NCBI GenBank assembly: GCA_051294375.1
Contig: CM119266.1
Coordinates: 644,240-708,239 of the forward strand
Source: Paraspadella gotoi
Taxonomy: Eukaryota; Chaetognatha
DNA: 64,000 nt
Reading direction: 5' to 3'
In this document: positions 12,263 to 23,812 of the stretch, one piece after another
How the letters are laid out: the number at the start of each line of letters is the position of its first letter
Numbering within the stretch: position 1 is the first letter of the stretch
Made by a program: the position numbers and the translations under genes
The notes under the pieces: model-generated
What the model was told of the DNA's origin: nothing
The model's input: only the letters and a program-made list of their open reading frames with translations
Databases searched by the model: none

Positions 12263-12415
12263 GAGAGGTGTGGTCGGCGTGTGGGTGTGAGGGCGTGGGC
12301 GGTGAGAATGAGGTGTGGTCGGCGTGTGGGTGTGAGGGCGTGGGCGGTGAGAAGAATAGAATGTGAGGTGTGGTCGGCGTCTGGGTGTGGCAAGGGCGGT
12401 GGCCGGTGAGAATGG
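12263..12415 (+). repeat. ~46-bp G-rich tandem repeat, 3 units
   Basis: Three units built on 'gaggtgtggtcggcgtgtgg' followed by 'gagggcgtgggcggtgagaa'. The last unit is partly diverged. Confidence 0.85.
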
Positions 12416-13303
12416 AGTGAAGATTTGCCATTATAGAGAGAGCAATATATAAGCCCTACATAATTAGAGAGAGCGATGATTTGTGTCATGACTTTTTTCG
12501 GTCGAATCACTCGAGGGCGTGGTTGGATCGTGTTTATGAGCGTAATGTAAGGGAGGTGTGGAGTGGTGTGGTTTAGCGGCCGTGGGTGGGCACTAAGGCC
12601 CACTGAGGCAGGAGAGGGTATCTTTTCGCGCTCGTCCTCCAATTCCTCACCCTCGATCCCCAACATTTTTTCACGCTGATAACTTTACCACTCGGAAAGA
12701 ACGGTTTAGGTATTGTGGTTTCCATTCGTGAGAAAGGTCAATAGAATAAGGAAGGTGAGGTCAAAGAAGATGGAAAGATGAAATCGGTGAGTTCTCGATG
12801 AAACATATTGTTCTGAGCATAAAACGAGCTTTCATGTCATCTTAGGTTTTTTAATTTTGGAGGATAAATAAAAACACGGGGTCGGAAGGCGTGATCATCC
12901 TTTCTGAGAAAGTGGGATCGTATATAACAAGGAGAAAAGGATTAAAAAGTAAAAAAGATTGAAAAAAAAAAGAGGCTCTTGAAGAGAGAAATTTCCATTG
13001 AGGCAGAAATTAGACAAGATTTTGAAATGAAGATTTGTTTATTCTTTTTTGGTTTCCTTTTTCTTTGTTCGCTTTTTTGGTTTCAATTCTTTTTATTTGC
13101 TTTGTCTTATTTTTGTTCTTCGGAGGAACTTTCTTCAGGCTTCTGTTCTCTCATTTTCTATGGTTTTTTTTCCCGACACAGTTAATACTTTATCTTTTTC
13201 CTCTATATTTTTTTTCCCTTAATAAAAAAAAATAATACCCACCAACCGGCCTGGCTCTTTCTCTGTCTTACCGCTTCTCATTCTAACCTTTTTTTCATCC
13301 AAG
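12400..13303 (+). repeat. Duplicated segment, copy 1 (ends at gap)
   Basis: About 0.8-0.9 kb that recurs at 13329-14168 directly after the gap, in the same order and orientation with one-base indels. Shared landmarks include 'gtcgaatcactcgagggcgt', 'aaaacgagctttcatgtcat' and the final 'tttttcatcca'. The arrangement suggests two unmerged contig ends covering one locus. No supported gene is inside. Confidence 0.8.
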
Positions 13304-13328
13304 NNNNNNNNNNNNNNNNNNNNNNNNN
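13304..13328. other. Assembly gap, 25 N
   Basis: Placeholder between the two near-identical segments. The true gap may be negative, i.e. an overlap. Confidence 0.98.
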
Positions 13329-14168
13329 GGAGGGCTGTGGGGCGTGAGAATGCGGAGTGAAGATTGATTATAGAGCATATTAAGCTGACATATTAGAGGA
13401 GCGAGATTTGTGTCACTGACTTTTTTCGGTCGAATCACTCGAGGGCGTGGTTTGGATCGTGTTTATGAGCGTAATGTAAGGGGTGTGGGAGTGGTGTGGT
13501 GTTAGCGGCCGTGGGTGGGCACTGGCCCACTGAGGCAGGAGGGTATCTTTCGCAGCTCGTACCCTCAATTCCTCACCCTCGATCTCCAACTTTTTTTCAC
13601 GCTGAAACTTTAACCCGGAAAGAAGCGGTTTAGGTATTGTGGTTTTCATTCGTGAGGAAAGGTCATTAGAATAAGGAAGGTGAGGTCAAAGAAGATTGAA
13701 AGATGAATCGGTGGAGTTTCTGCGATGAAAACGATATTGTTTTGAGCATAAAACGAGCTTTTCATGTCATTTAGGTTTTAATTTTGGAGGATTGAAATAA
13801 AAAACACGGTCGGAAGGCGTGATCCTTTCTGAGAAAGTGGGATCGTTTAAATAACAAGGAGAAAAGGATTAAAAAGTAAAAAAGATTGAAAAAAAAAACG
13901 AGGCTCTTGAAGACGAGAAATTTTCCATTGAGGCAGAAATTAGAACAAGATTTGAAATGAAAGATTGTTTATTCTTTTTTTGGTTTCCTTTTCTTATGTT
14001 CCTTTTTGGGTTTCATCATTCTTTTTATTTGCTTTTTTTGTTCTTCGGGGACTTTCTTCAGTTCTGTCTTCATCAGTTTTTTTTGCACGTTATACTTTAT
14101 CTTTCCCTATATTTTTTTCCTTTAACGCTCTGCCTCTTCTTACCCTTCTTCCCACCCTTTTCATCCAG
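13329..14168 (+). repeat. Duplicated segment, copy 2
   Basis: Second copy of 12400-13303. It continues past the shared end into (CT)n, where copy 1 stops at the gap, as expected if the first contig broke at the microsatellite. Confidence 0.8.
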
Positions 14169-14169
14169 T

Positions 14170-14253
<84 letters not shown>

Positions 14254-14530
14254 TCCTTTTTGTGTCCCTACTATCCGTCTCCTCTCTTCCTCTCTCTCTC
14301 TGCTCTCCTTTCTTCTCCTTCTTCTCCTACCTCCTTTCCTTTCCTTTCCTTCCCTTTCCTTCCTTTCCTTTCCTTTCCTTTCCTCCTTTCCTCTTCTGTT
14401 CCTTTATTTTCCTTCATTTCTCCTCTCCTTCCACTCTTCTCCTCTCCTCTCCTCTCCTCTTCTTTTCTTTTCTTTCTTTTCCTTTTCCCTTCCTCTCCTT
14501 TCCTTTCCTCTCCTCTCTCTCCACTTCTGT
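14169..14530 (+). repeat. (CT)n and CCTTT-rich pyrimidine tract
   Basis: About 360 bp almost free of purines: (CT)n at 14172-14250, then degenerate TTTCC units. The long frames here are Ser/Leu/Phe shadows. Confidence 0.95.
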
Positions 14531-14600
14531 GCAGTCGTATATTTCGGGTGATTTATAATCTGTTTCTAGATCACATCTTTCGCTTCCTCCGGTGACCAGG

Positions 14601-14732
<132 letters not shown>

Positions 14733-15022
14733 GGACAGAATGATAGAGACAGTTTTCGCGAGAAAGACGAGACTAAACGCAAAAGAAAGAAAAAAAGAAA
14801 GGAAAGGAGGAAAACAATCGAGAGGCGCCAACTTAGTACTTCCTTTCTTTATTTCCTTTTTCTTTTCTCCTAAAATATGTCCTCTCTTCGTTTATATTTT
14901 TTCTTTTCCGCTAAAATCGCAACTATCTTCCTTTAGTTTCCTACTTCTCTCATGAAATAAGTCTTCCCATTTTTGTCTCCCACAAATCGACTTTTTTAAA
15001 AATATTCTCCGCGACCACGCGT

Positions 15023-15151
15023 CTAAACCACAATCCCCAATCGCTCCCCTCAAACCACTCCACATCTAAACCACAATCCCCAATCACTCCCCTCAAACCA
15101 CTCTGCATCTAAACCACGATCCCCGATCGCTCCACTCAAACCACTCCACTC
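15023..15151 (+). repeat. ~43-bp tandem repeat, 3 units
   Basis: Units built on 'taaaccacaatccccaatcg' and 'ctcccctcaaaccactc'. The region 15152-15845 shows no supported gene and contains a G10 run near 15380. Confidence 0.85.
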
Positions 15152-15844
15152 AACCACCACTACCCCGACGGCACCACTGGATCGCTCCCTTTTAAAAATG
15201 ACCGTCGAATGCGTTGGGCGGCGGTTATGAGCGTTGACTTGATAAATGGCCGGACGCGGGGTTGAGGAACTGAAGGGTGGGTGGGCGCGGCAGGGATGCG
15301 TGGGGGTTGGTTAGGCTAGTTGGGGCCGTCGGGATCGATTGGACTGATTGGGCCGGTTATGGTGCGGTTGTGGCGGTTTGGGGGGGGGGCAGTTTGCCCA
15401 AATGGTTTAGTTGCAGTCAAGATTGGCGCTACGCGAATCAGGAATAATATCGGTTGTCAAAGTCTTACTATAATTCAGATATTGCCTCCGTTTACGTATA
15501 ATTTTTAAATGCCCAAATCGTGCCTTCCGCAATAAGAAAGTGTCTACTCTTCTCTGGGATGAAAACTTCTTCGAATGACTCGAAAGAGCTCGAAACTTAC
15601 CCAACGAAGGCGAAACCGACGAACTCACCCGAAGAAAAATGCATTCGCTCGAGATAATAACTGGGATTTATTATTTTTCTCTTCTGTTTCTTCTTCACGA
15701 TTTTCTTTTCGTCTTAATGCGAAATTCGATCCGATTAAACAAATTGCTAACTCTCAACATCTCTCTTTCTCTTCACTTCTGTTCTTCTCTATTTTCTTTT
15801 TTTCGCTCACCTCTTCTCCTCTCTTTTTTTCTCTTCCTCGTTGT

Positions 15845-17955
15845 AATTCGTTTTCTCTCCTCCTTTCCCTTTCTCTCATCCTCCTTTCCTTAATCNNNNN
15901 NNNNNNNNNNNNNNNNNNNNCTCTCCCTCTCCTCCTTCCTTTCTCTCATCCTCTTTCCTTAATCTCTCCCCTTCGTCCTCCTTTCCTCTTCTCTCATCCT
16001 CCTTTCCTTAATTCTCTCCCTTCTCCTCCTTTCCCTTTCTCTCATCCTCCTTTCCTTAATCTCTCCATTCTCCTCCTTTCCCTTTCTCTCATCCTCCTTT
16101 CCTTAATCCTCCATCCTCTCCTCCTTTCCCTTTCTCTCATTCCTCCTTTCTTAATTCTCTCCTTCCCTCCTTTCCCTTCTTCTCATCCTCCTTTCCTTAA
16201 TCCTCTCCTTCTCCCCTTCTTCCTTTCTCTCATCCCCTTTCCTTAATTCTCTCCCTTCTCCTCCTTTCCCTTTCTCTCATCCTCCTTTCCTTAATTCCTC
16301 CCTTTCTCCTCCTTTCCCTTCTCTCATCCTCCTTTCCTTAATTCTCTCCCTTCTCCTCCTTTCCCTTTCTTCATTCCTCCTTTCCTTAATTCTCCTCGCC
16401 TTCTTCTCCTTTTCCCTTTCTCTCCTCCTCCTTCCTTAATTCTCTTTTCCTCCCTTTCCTTTCTCCTTTCCTTCTCTCATCCTCCTTTCCTAATCTCTCC
16501 CTTCTCCTCCTTTCCTCTTGTTCCTTCATCCTCCTTTCCTTAATTCTCTTTCTCTTCTCCTCCTTTCCTTTCTTCATCCTCCTTTCCTTAATCCTCTCCC
16601 TTCTCCTCCTTCTCCTTTCTCTCATCCTCCTTTCCTTAATCTCTCCCTTCTCTCCTTTCCCTTTCTCTCATCCTCCTTTCCTTATATTCTCTTCTCTTCT
16701 CCTTCTTTCCTTTCTCTCATCCTCCTTTCCTTAATTCTCTCCCTTCTCTCCTTTCCCTTTCTCTCATCCTCCTTTCCTTAATTCTCTCCCTTCTCCTCCT
16801 TTCCCTTCTCTCATCTCCTTTCCTTAATTCTCTCCCTTCTCCTCCTTTCCCTTTCTTCTCATCCCTCCTTTCCTTTAATTCTCCTCCTTCTCCTCCTTTC
16901 CCTTTCTCTCATTCCTCCTTTCCTTACATTCTCTCCCTTCTCCTCCTTTCCCTTTCTCTCATCTCTCTATTCCTTAATTATCTCTCTCTCTCTCCTCCTT
17001 TTCCCTTTCTCTCATCCTCCTTTCCTTAATTCCTCTCCCTTTCTCCTCCTTTCCCTTTCTCTCATCCTCCTTTCCTTAATTCTCTCCCTTCTCCTCCTTT
17101 CCCTTTCTCTCATCCTCCTTTCCTTAATTCTCTCCCTTCTCCTCCTTTTCCCTTTCTCTCATCCTCCTTTCCTTAATTCTTTCCTTCTCCTCCTTTCCCT
17201 TTCTCTCATCCTCCTTTCCTTAATCCTCTCCCTCTCCTCCTTTCCTTTCTCTCATCCTCCTTTCCTTAATCTCTCCCTCTCCTCCTTTCCCTTTCTTCTC
17301 TCCTTTCCTTAATCTCTCCCTTTCTCCTTCCTCTTATCTCTCATCCTCCTTTCCTTCAATTCTCTCCCTTCTCTCCCTTTCCCTTTCTCTCATCCTCCTT
17401 TTCCTTAATCTCTCCTTCTCCTCCTTTCCTTTCTCTCATCCTCCTTTCCTTAATTCTCTCCCTTCTCCTCCTTTCCCTTTCTCTCATCCTCCTTTCCTTA
17501 ATCTCTCCCTTCTCTCCTTTCCCTTTCTCTCATCTCCTTCTCATTCTCCCTTCTCCTCCTTTCCCTTTCTCTCATCTCCTTCCTTAATTCTCTCCCTTCT
17601 CCTCCTTTCCCTTTCTCTCATCCTCTTCCTTAATTCTCTCCTTCTCCTCCTTTTCCCTTTCTCTCATCCTCCTTTCCTTATCTCTCCCTTCTCCTCCTTT
17701 CCCTTTCTCTCATCCTCATTTCCTTAATTCTCTCCCTTCTCCTCCTTTCCCTTTCTCTCATCCTCCTTTCCTTAATCTCTCTCCTTCTCCTCCTTTCCTT
17801 TCTCTCATCCGTCCTTTCCTTAATTCTCTCCCTTCTGCCTCCTTTCCCTTTCTCCTATCCTCCTTTCCTTAATTCTCTCCCTTTCTCTCCTTTCCTTTCT
17901 CTCATCCTCCTTTCCTTAATTCTCTCCCTTCTCCTCCTTTCCCTTTCTCTCATCT
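15845..17955 (+). repeat. 47-bp pyrimidine minisatellite array, ~44 copies
   Basis: Monomer of about 47 bp, built on 'ctcctttccctttctctcat', 'cctcctttccttaat' and 'tctctcccttct'. Single-base indels are common and the array is interrupted by one 25-N gap (15896-15920). The strand is almost purine-free apart from the TTAAT core. A solo unit lies at 21775-21825. Confidence 0.97.
15896..15920. other. Assembly gap, 25 N
   Basis: Placeholder inside the 47-bp array, so array length and copy number are uncertain. Confidence 0.98.
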
Positions 17956-18451
17956 AGTAGTAAGGAAAAGTGCCAAAACAGACAATTTTCGATTTTTTCG
18001 GAGAAAAATTTTTAAGAGAGTTTGAGCTCCGAGTTAGAGAAAAACTTTTTTTTCGAGTTTTTAAAAGTTTTAGGTTCATCGAGGCTAATCACTGCAGTCT
18101 TATTAGAGGGTTAGAAAGAAAAAGGCAAAGGCATAAGAACTTTCATTTCGTTTTTTTAAAAAAGGTTTTAAAGTAAAAAAACATCGCATCGATCTCAAGT
18201 ACGAACCTTAGTTAAAACAGTTTTGATGAGATTTCCTTGTGGGAGGTCGGCAGATTATTTACTTTCACTTTGATTATAAAACTTTAAAATGGAAGAATTT
18301 TTTTTCAAATGTTACAAAATCTCAAGAGAAAAATTTAATTTACTATTTTCAAATCTACCAGTTGTAATGAAGTAAACAAACACAATACGTGCTTATTAAA
18401 AACTTTTATTTTTACAAAGGAAATTATACAATTAATCTTGAATGAAATTAC

Positions 18452-18562
18452 TTTCACAACGCCTCTTGCAACGTCGCCTAATAACATTTTAATTGGAACA
18501 GTCATTGCGGTCATTTTTTCATTGTCGCTTATTGGTTTTATAGCATCATGGAATTTTGTCAT
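18452..18562 (-). CDS. Candidate exon of the minus-strand gene
   Basis: An open frame of 37 codons starts at an ATG (18562-18560), reads 'MTKFHDAIKPISDNEKMTAM' and ends at the donor GTAATT (18451-18446). A possible acceptor 'cttacgag' lies just upstream. It lies downstream, on the same strand, of the three-exon chain at 19197-19741 and could be a later exon. The phase does not fit the donor proposed for the exon at 19246, so the link is unproven. No family is recognised. Confidence 0.35.
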
Positions 18563-19196
18563 AAACTCGTAAGTTGTGGACCTTTTGTTTTTTATATATT
18601 TCGCCTAGACTTGTTTAATCGTATTTCAGAAAAACGAACGACAGTTAATTTAATACAGAAGACAGCTAATGAATGATTCGAACTAAACGAAGAATTGGAG
18701 ACGAAAGTAAAACAAAGGAATATGTTTGTTTGAGCACTGTTATTACGAAAGAAACATTTTAGGTTGTATGGTGACTATTTAACGATCAGACGCTGTCACT
18801 TCGATTTTAGAGCTCTTCTCTTGAGAGTGAGAAACGTCTTTGTATTTTGTATTTTTGATGCGTAATGTTAGTTTACAGAATTGCTTCTGTTGGTCGTGTG
18901 TAATACGCTAGTAATAAAATGAAAGATGGTTTTAGTTTAAATGAGATGTTTTGTAATTTTTTATGACAAGAGGAAACATTTTATTTTTTTTTAAGCCGAT
19001 GGTCATATTAAACGAAACATTTTGATTTTTTGCCGAGCCGTAAGAAATGTCTTTACTTTCAGTTTAAGTGTCCTTCGGAGTGTGAAAGTAAAATTTGTTT
19101 TTTCTAGTTTTTCTCCTTGGAGGTAACGGTATGTAATTGAATTACTCCTTGGGCGTTGCTAAAACACTAGTAAATAAACGAAAAGAATGTTTTAGT

Positions 19197-19741
19197 TTAA
19201 AATGAGATTAAATTATTGTATTTAGATAAACATATTTTATTTAACCTGACGGTGTTCAAGATGTCTTCCTGATGAAAATGTGATGCCTCATCTTCTGTAT
19301 GCTCTATGGTCGCTTCGTTGCTGATGCGGTCACCGGCGACATCATTCGCTAGAAAACCACTGCGGGTGAATATCAAATGTTAAGTAGGCAATTTTTTTAT
19401 ATATTAAATATTTGGTTTTACCTCATTGGTTCTGCCAAACCATCCCATTCCAAACTGTCAATCTCCTCGTAATCATCTCTGAACGTTATTCCTGATGCTG
19501 GAGGTCAGGAGTATTGACGTTGTTGTCGGATTCCGGGAGTTTACGGGTATTGACTGGAAATATCGTTAAGTTAGTAGTAGTATCAATAAAAATATGAGAG
19601 GAGAGAGAGAGAGAGAGAGAGACCGTTTACATTAAAGAGTACTTGGGAGGTTGAGGAAGGGAAAATGAAGTCATCGTATGTATTGGCATGTACAACAGCG
19701 TGAAGATATGTCAACGATACACAACCCACTTCAGGTGACAT
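19197..19741 (-). CDS. Multi-exon protein-coding gene, product unknown
   Basis: Three exons chain in order on the minus strand. Exon 19741-19631 (37 codons) starts at the first ATG after an in-frame TGA and reads 'MSPEVGCVSLTYLHAVVHAN'. Its intron (19630-19554, 77 nt) begins GTAAAC, contains a (CT)n run and a TACTAAC branch-point match, and ends TTTCCAG. Exon 19553-19422 needs one indel, then reads 'FRDDYEEIDSLEWDGLAEPM'. The next intron is 62 nt (GTAAAA to CCCGCAG). Exon 19359 onward continues in matching phase: 'SGFLANDVAGDRISNEATIE' then 'HTEDEASHFHQEDI'. It either stops at TAA 19199-19197 or splices at AG/GTTAAA (19246/19245). The product is acidic, with no domain I recognise. A further protein-like frame lies just upstream at 19763-19870. 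Confidence 0.55.
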
Positions 19742-20869
19742 CTCCTCTCTTTTTCATTTTTCTCACAAATGTATTAAATGTGTGTGAGCATTCGCAGTCA
19801 TATGCTTGTTCCACACTCTTAAACGATCTTCTCCTTTTTCGGATTTGAGTTTTAAATAGGCGTGATTATAATAAACGACACTTGCCTTTGATATTACGCA
19901 AAATACCAAGCATATACAGATGTCTTTTCTTATTCGATCTCTTTTCAAAAAATTAAAAATAACAGGTTATAATGAGTATTCTATGATTGATGCGTATAAT
20001 CAATTTATCTCAAGTCCGGTATGAATGAGAGAAGAGAGTACAGAAAGAGGCGTAAAATAAGAGAAATGTAAAGAGACAGAGGAGAGGGAGAGAGAGAGAG
20101 AGAGAGAATGGATTGATGCAGTTGAATGAGTATAAATGTAGAAAGTAGAGAAGGACGTAGAGCAGTCTGGAGAGGAGAGAGAGAAATGAGGAGAGTTTTC
20201 ACAAGATTGAGTAAAGAATAGTTGGTCAGATGTCCGCGGAGGGCAGAGTGGAAAAGAAGAAGTTTTAATGTGAAATGGTAAAAAATGGGAAGTTTATGCT
20301 GGTGTAGAAAAGAGAGAGAAGAGAAAATATTAGATTTTAGGAGCAAGCCCTTAGTATACCTAAATCCAGGCGAAAAAATTAAGAGTATAGATCTAAATCG
20401 ATTACGATTTGCGCGCATATATAACATAACAGGATAAAGTACGAAATTGGAAGAGATAATAGACGTGAGAACTAAATGAATCGGTGCCATTTCGACGACA
20501 GGGAGATGTTGGCCGAGGGGTTAGAAGGAATTACAGGATTATAAAGTGATAAGATATGGAAATTAAGGGAGAGAATGACGCTTGCTCAATAGCTGAGCTG
20601 CGTGACCCGGCCCAGGCGGTACAAAGACGAGGTGCGGGACCGTGACGATGTGATCGGGTCATTGGCTTGTCAAGTAGACTTGAGATAACTAGTTTTGCTG
20701 TAGACTCTGTAGAGCACGTAGAGTGGGCATTATTTAGGATCAGGAAAGACCCGCCTGGAAAAACTACCAAGTACCACGTTGATGTATATCTTCATGGATG
20801 ATAAGCCTGCCGAAGGCCCTCTTCTGACCTGACTCCGCAGGAGGTGAGGGTTGAGGCGGTTGAGCCTGT

Positions 20870-21180
20870 TCTGGCCTGTTTTATGGGGAGAGTACAGGGG
20901 AGTACAACTCCTCTCTCTCCTTGGTCCTGATATATATAAGGCATGCGTGTAAGAGAGTCTATGAATATTGGAGTTAGAGACGACGTTTGCAGTTCGAGTG
21001 AAGTGTCGCCGATCCAAAGTTGCTAGCAAGGGTCGGGAGCATCGGAAGCGGACTCCATTGGACTGTACTGATGAGGTCTCCGCCTGAAACGCCAGTTGAG
21101 TGGGGACAGGGAGAATTATTCGTGCGGTTAGGTGCGGATGGGTCGTAGTCCACCGCCAGATTATTTGATTAGGGATCAAG
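20870..21180 (+). promoter_or_regulatory. TATA-containing promoter or LTR-like segment
   Basis: TATATATAAGG (20931-20941) sits in moderately GC-rich, non-repetitive DNA. About 250 bp of stable-looking sequence follows, with no supported ORF on this strand. A 149-codon frame on the minus strand is present but has biased composition (Arg, Ser, Thr, Pro). The mix of TATA box and leader-like sequence recalls an LTR or retroelement promoter; no LTR pair or primer-binding site was identified. From 19960 to 20870 nothing else is supported. Confidence 0.3.
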
Positions 21181-21774
21181 CTTGGAGATGAGTGCAGTCA
21201 ACGCTAAAATAATGTGAGGAATAGACATGAGAACATGCAGGAAAGAGTAGCTCTTTGAGTGACATGAATGGAGCTCTTGAAACTTGTCTTTGAGATATCG
21301 GATAAGAAGAGACAAGTCAGGTGAGAATGCAAAGCAAGACTCAATTATTAAGAAAGGAATTTTAAGCTAAATACGCAAACACAAAACATTTAAATCAAAG
21401 TGGACCGGATCATTGCTTGAAATTCGCCAAGTCCATTTCGTTGCTTCGCCTCATTTCTCCACAATCGCATTTTTATTTTCCGTAAACCGGCGAATTTTCG
21501 GAAGGCTATAAATTCGTCGAGGCGTTCGATCACGCGCTGATCCCTCTTCGGCCTTTCTTGATTGGAAAAAGAAAGGAGAAGCTTTTCAGCCTCTCATTGC
21601 GTCTCCATTCTCTCTGTTCGTTCGCGCCTAAATTCTTAAAACTCGTGGAGTCAATTTTTTCTTTTCGCATCGAACTGCGGATTGAGTTGGACGGACCGAC
21701 TTGCGGCCGTTGTGTCGGGCATTTCCGCCGAGCCCGCGTGTCGATTCAGTCCGTCTGGACCTTCTTTTAGTTTT

Positions 21775-21825
21775 CTTTTCTTTCCTTAATTCTCTCCATT
21801 CTCCTCCTTTCCCTTTCTCCCTCTC
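21775..21825 (+). repeat. Solo unit of the 47-bp minisatellite
   Basis: 'ttccttaattctctccattc' followed by 'tcctcctttccctttctc' is one monomer of the array at 15845-17955, displaced by about 3.8 kb. The GC-rich flank 21500-21770 has open frames on both strands and cannot be assigned. Confidence 0.8.
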
Positions 21826-22017
21826 CTCTTTTTTTCTTTTTAATTCTTCGACTGATCATATCCCATTACTAGTTAGTCCCATCTTTCCGTGAGGCGGCGC
21901 TAATAACCATACTTTCATTTGCATATCAGAGCGAAAGACGAAGAAGGGGGGGGGGAGAAGAAATAAAAAAAAAATCTGTCGCTGAAATTAATTAACTTTG
22001 AATTAAATCCACTCCCT

Positions 22018-22117
22018 TCCGTCCGTCCGTCCGTCCGTCCGTCCGTCCGTCCGTCCGTCCGTCCGTCCGTCCGTCCGTCCGTCCGTCCGTCCGTCCGTCC
22101 GTCCGTCCGTCCGTCCG
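22018..22117 (+). repeat. (GTCC)n tetranucleotide array, ~25 units
   Basis: Pure GTCC repeats. Frames through it (Thr-Asp-Gly-Arg) are repeat translations. About 95 bp to its left is ATTTGCAT, the reverse complement of the octamer. Confidence 0.97.
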
Positions 22118-22361
22118 GCCGACACATGTTTCTCTTCTTTTTTGAAAATGTCGCGCACCATGAAAAAAACGTGAAAAAATAAATTACAGTTTAATAATAG
22201 CTTAATGAAAAGACTAGAAAAAACACAGAATAAAATGTGAATATTTATAATATTACAATGTTTTTTAATACGAAAGGAAATATTAATAAGCAAAATAAGG
22301 AGCGAACCCTGAAAAACTCCAGCGATGCATTTATTGCAATCGCATCGTTTCTTTTTTCTTT

Positions 22362-22439
22362 CTTTCTTTTTTACTTTTTTTCTATCTTTTTTCTTTCTTT
22401 CTTTCTTTCTTTCTTTCTTTTTTTTTTCTTTTTTTTTTG
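22362..22439 (+). repeat. T-rich and (CTTT)n tract
   Basis: T homopolymers mixed with (CTTT)n. From 22440 to 22737 nothing is recognised. Confidence 0.9.
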
Positions 22440-22737
22440 ATTAACGATCCAAACAGAAAGAAGAACAGATGTGACCTTGTTTTCTTTCTCGGCGACTGAG
22501 AAGGAGACACGCATCTAGGGAGGGTTGGTAGCTACGCTAGAGACAGAGTTGGAACGAGAGAGAGAGAGTTACCCAGAAAAGGTATCCAGGCTAAAATTGG
22601 TGAAAGAAGCTCCAGTTTTAAAATCTGCTTGAAGATTATTTCGTTTACAACAGTTAACAGTTTATTTAAGAACAACAACGATAATGAAAATAGACTCTTC
22701 TCTCATTATGTATTCTTTTTTGTTTATTTATAAATAT

Positions 22738-23812
22738 ATTAATCCTATCCAACTATAATCCTATCCCACTCTAATCCTGTCACACTCTAATCCTATCTCA
22801 CTCTTATCCTATCCCACTATAATCCTATCCAATCTAATCCTATCCCACTCTAATCTATCCACTATAAATCCTATCCTACATCGAATCTTATCCCACTCTA
22901 ATCCTATACCAACTCTAATCCGTATCCCACTCTAATCCTATCCCACTTAATCCTATCCTACTCTAATCCTATCCCAACTTTTATCCTATCTCACTATAAT
23001 CCTATCCCACTCTAATCCTATCTCACTCTTATCCTATCCATATAATCCTATCCCACTCTAATCCCATCCCACTCTAATCCTATCCCACTCTAATCTGCCC
23101 ACTCTATCCTATCCTCTCTAATCCTGTCCACCTCTAATCCTATCCCACTCTAATCCTATCCTCTTTAATCCTATCGACACTCTAATCCAATCCCACTCTA
23201 ATCTATCCCACTCCTAATCCTATCCACTCAATCCTACCCTCTAATCCTATCCCATCTAATCCTATCCACTCTTATCCATCCACTATAATCTATCCCACTA
23301 ATCCTGTCTCACTCTAATCCTATCCACTCTAATCCTGTTCACTCTAATCCTATCCCACTCTATCCTACCTCTCTAATTCTATCACACTCTAATCCTATCC
23401 CACTCTATCTATCCCACTCTAATCCTATTCCACTCAAATCCTATCCCCCTCTAATCCTATCCCACTCTAACTCTATTACCACTCAAATCCTATCCCCTCT
23501 AATCCTATCCCACTCTAATTCCTATCCCACTCTTATCCTATCCCATATATACTTATCCCACTCTAATCCTGTCTCACTCTAATCCTATCCCACTCTAATC
23601 CTGTTCCACTCTAATCCTATCCCACTCTAATCCTATCCCTCTCTAATTCTATCACACTCTAATCCTATCCCACTCTAATCCTATCCCACTCTAATCCTAT
23701 TCCACTCAAATCCTATCCCCTCTAATCCTATCCCACTCTAATCCTATCCCACTCTAATCCTATTCCACTCAAATCCTATCCCCTCTAATCCTATCCCACT
23801 CTATCCGCGACG
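22738..23812 (+). repeat. 16-bp satellite, consensus CACTCTAATCCTATCC
   Basis: About 65 tandem copies over 1.07 kb, with copy-to-copy indels and substitutions. Almost every unit keeps TAATCC. No open frame is plausible. The array ends sharply at 23813, where G-rich single-copy sequence begins. Confidence 0.97.

Noticed and set aside
13957-14595. 212-codon Phe/Ser/Leu ORF
   Set aside because: Pure pyrimidine tract translated; overlapping frames give similar products and no start or splice context is convincing.
15845-17955. CRISPR-like regular repeats
   Set aside because: Monomers are head-to-tail without unique spacers and the context is eukaryotic.
21060-21100. Hammerhead-like core: CTGATGAG followed 10 bases later by GAAAC
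   Set aside because: There is an extra T between stem II and GAAA, and I could find neither the stem III partner nor a cleavage-site strand for stem I nearby.
20730-21179. 149-codon minus-strand ORF
   Set aside because: Composition is biased and the opposite strand holds a TATA box and leader-like sequence; no domain or splice site supports it.
21400-21770. Protein-like frames on both strands of the GC-rich segment
   Set aside because: At least three frames look equally plausible, showing that appearance alone is unreliable here.
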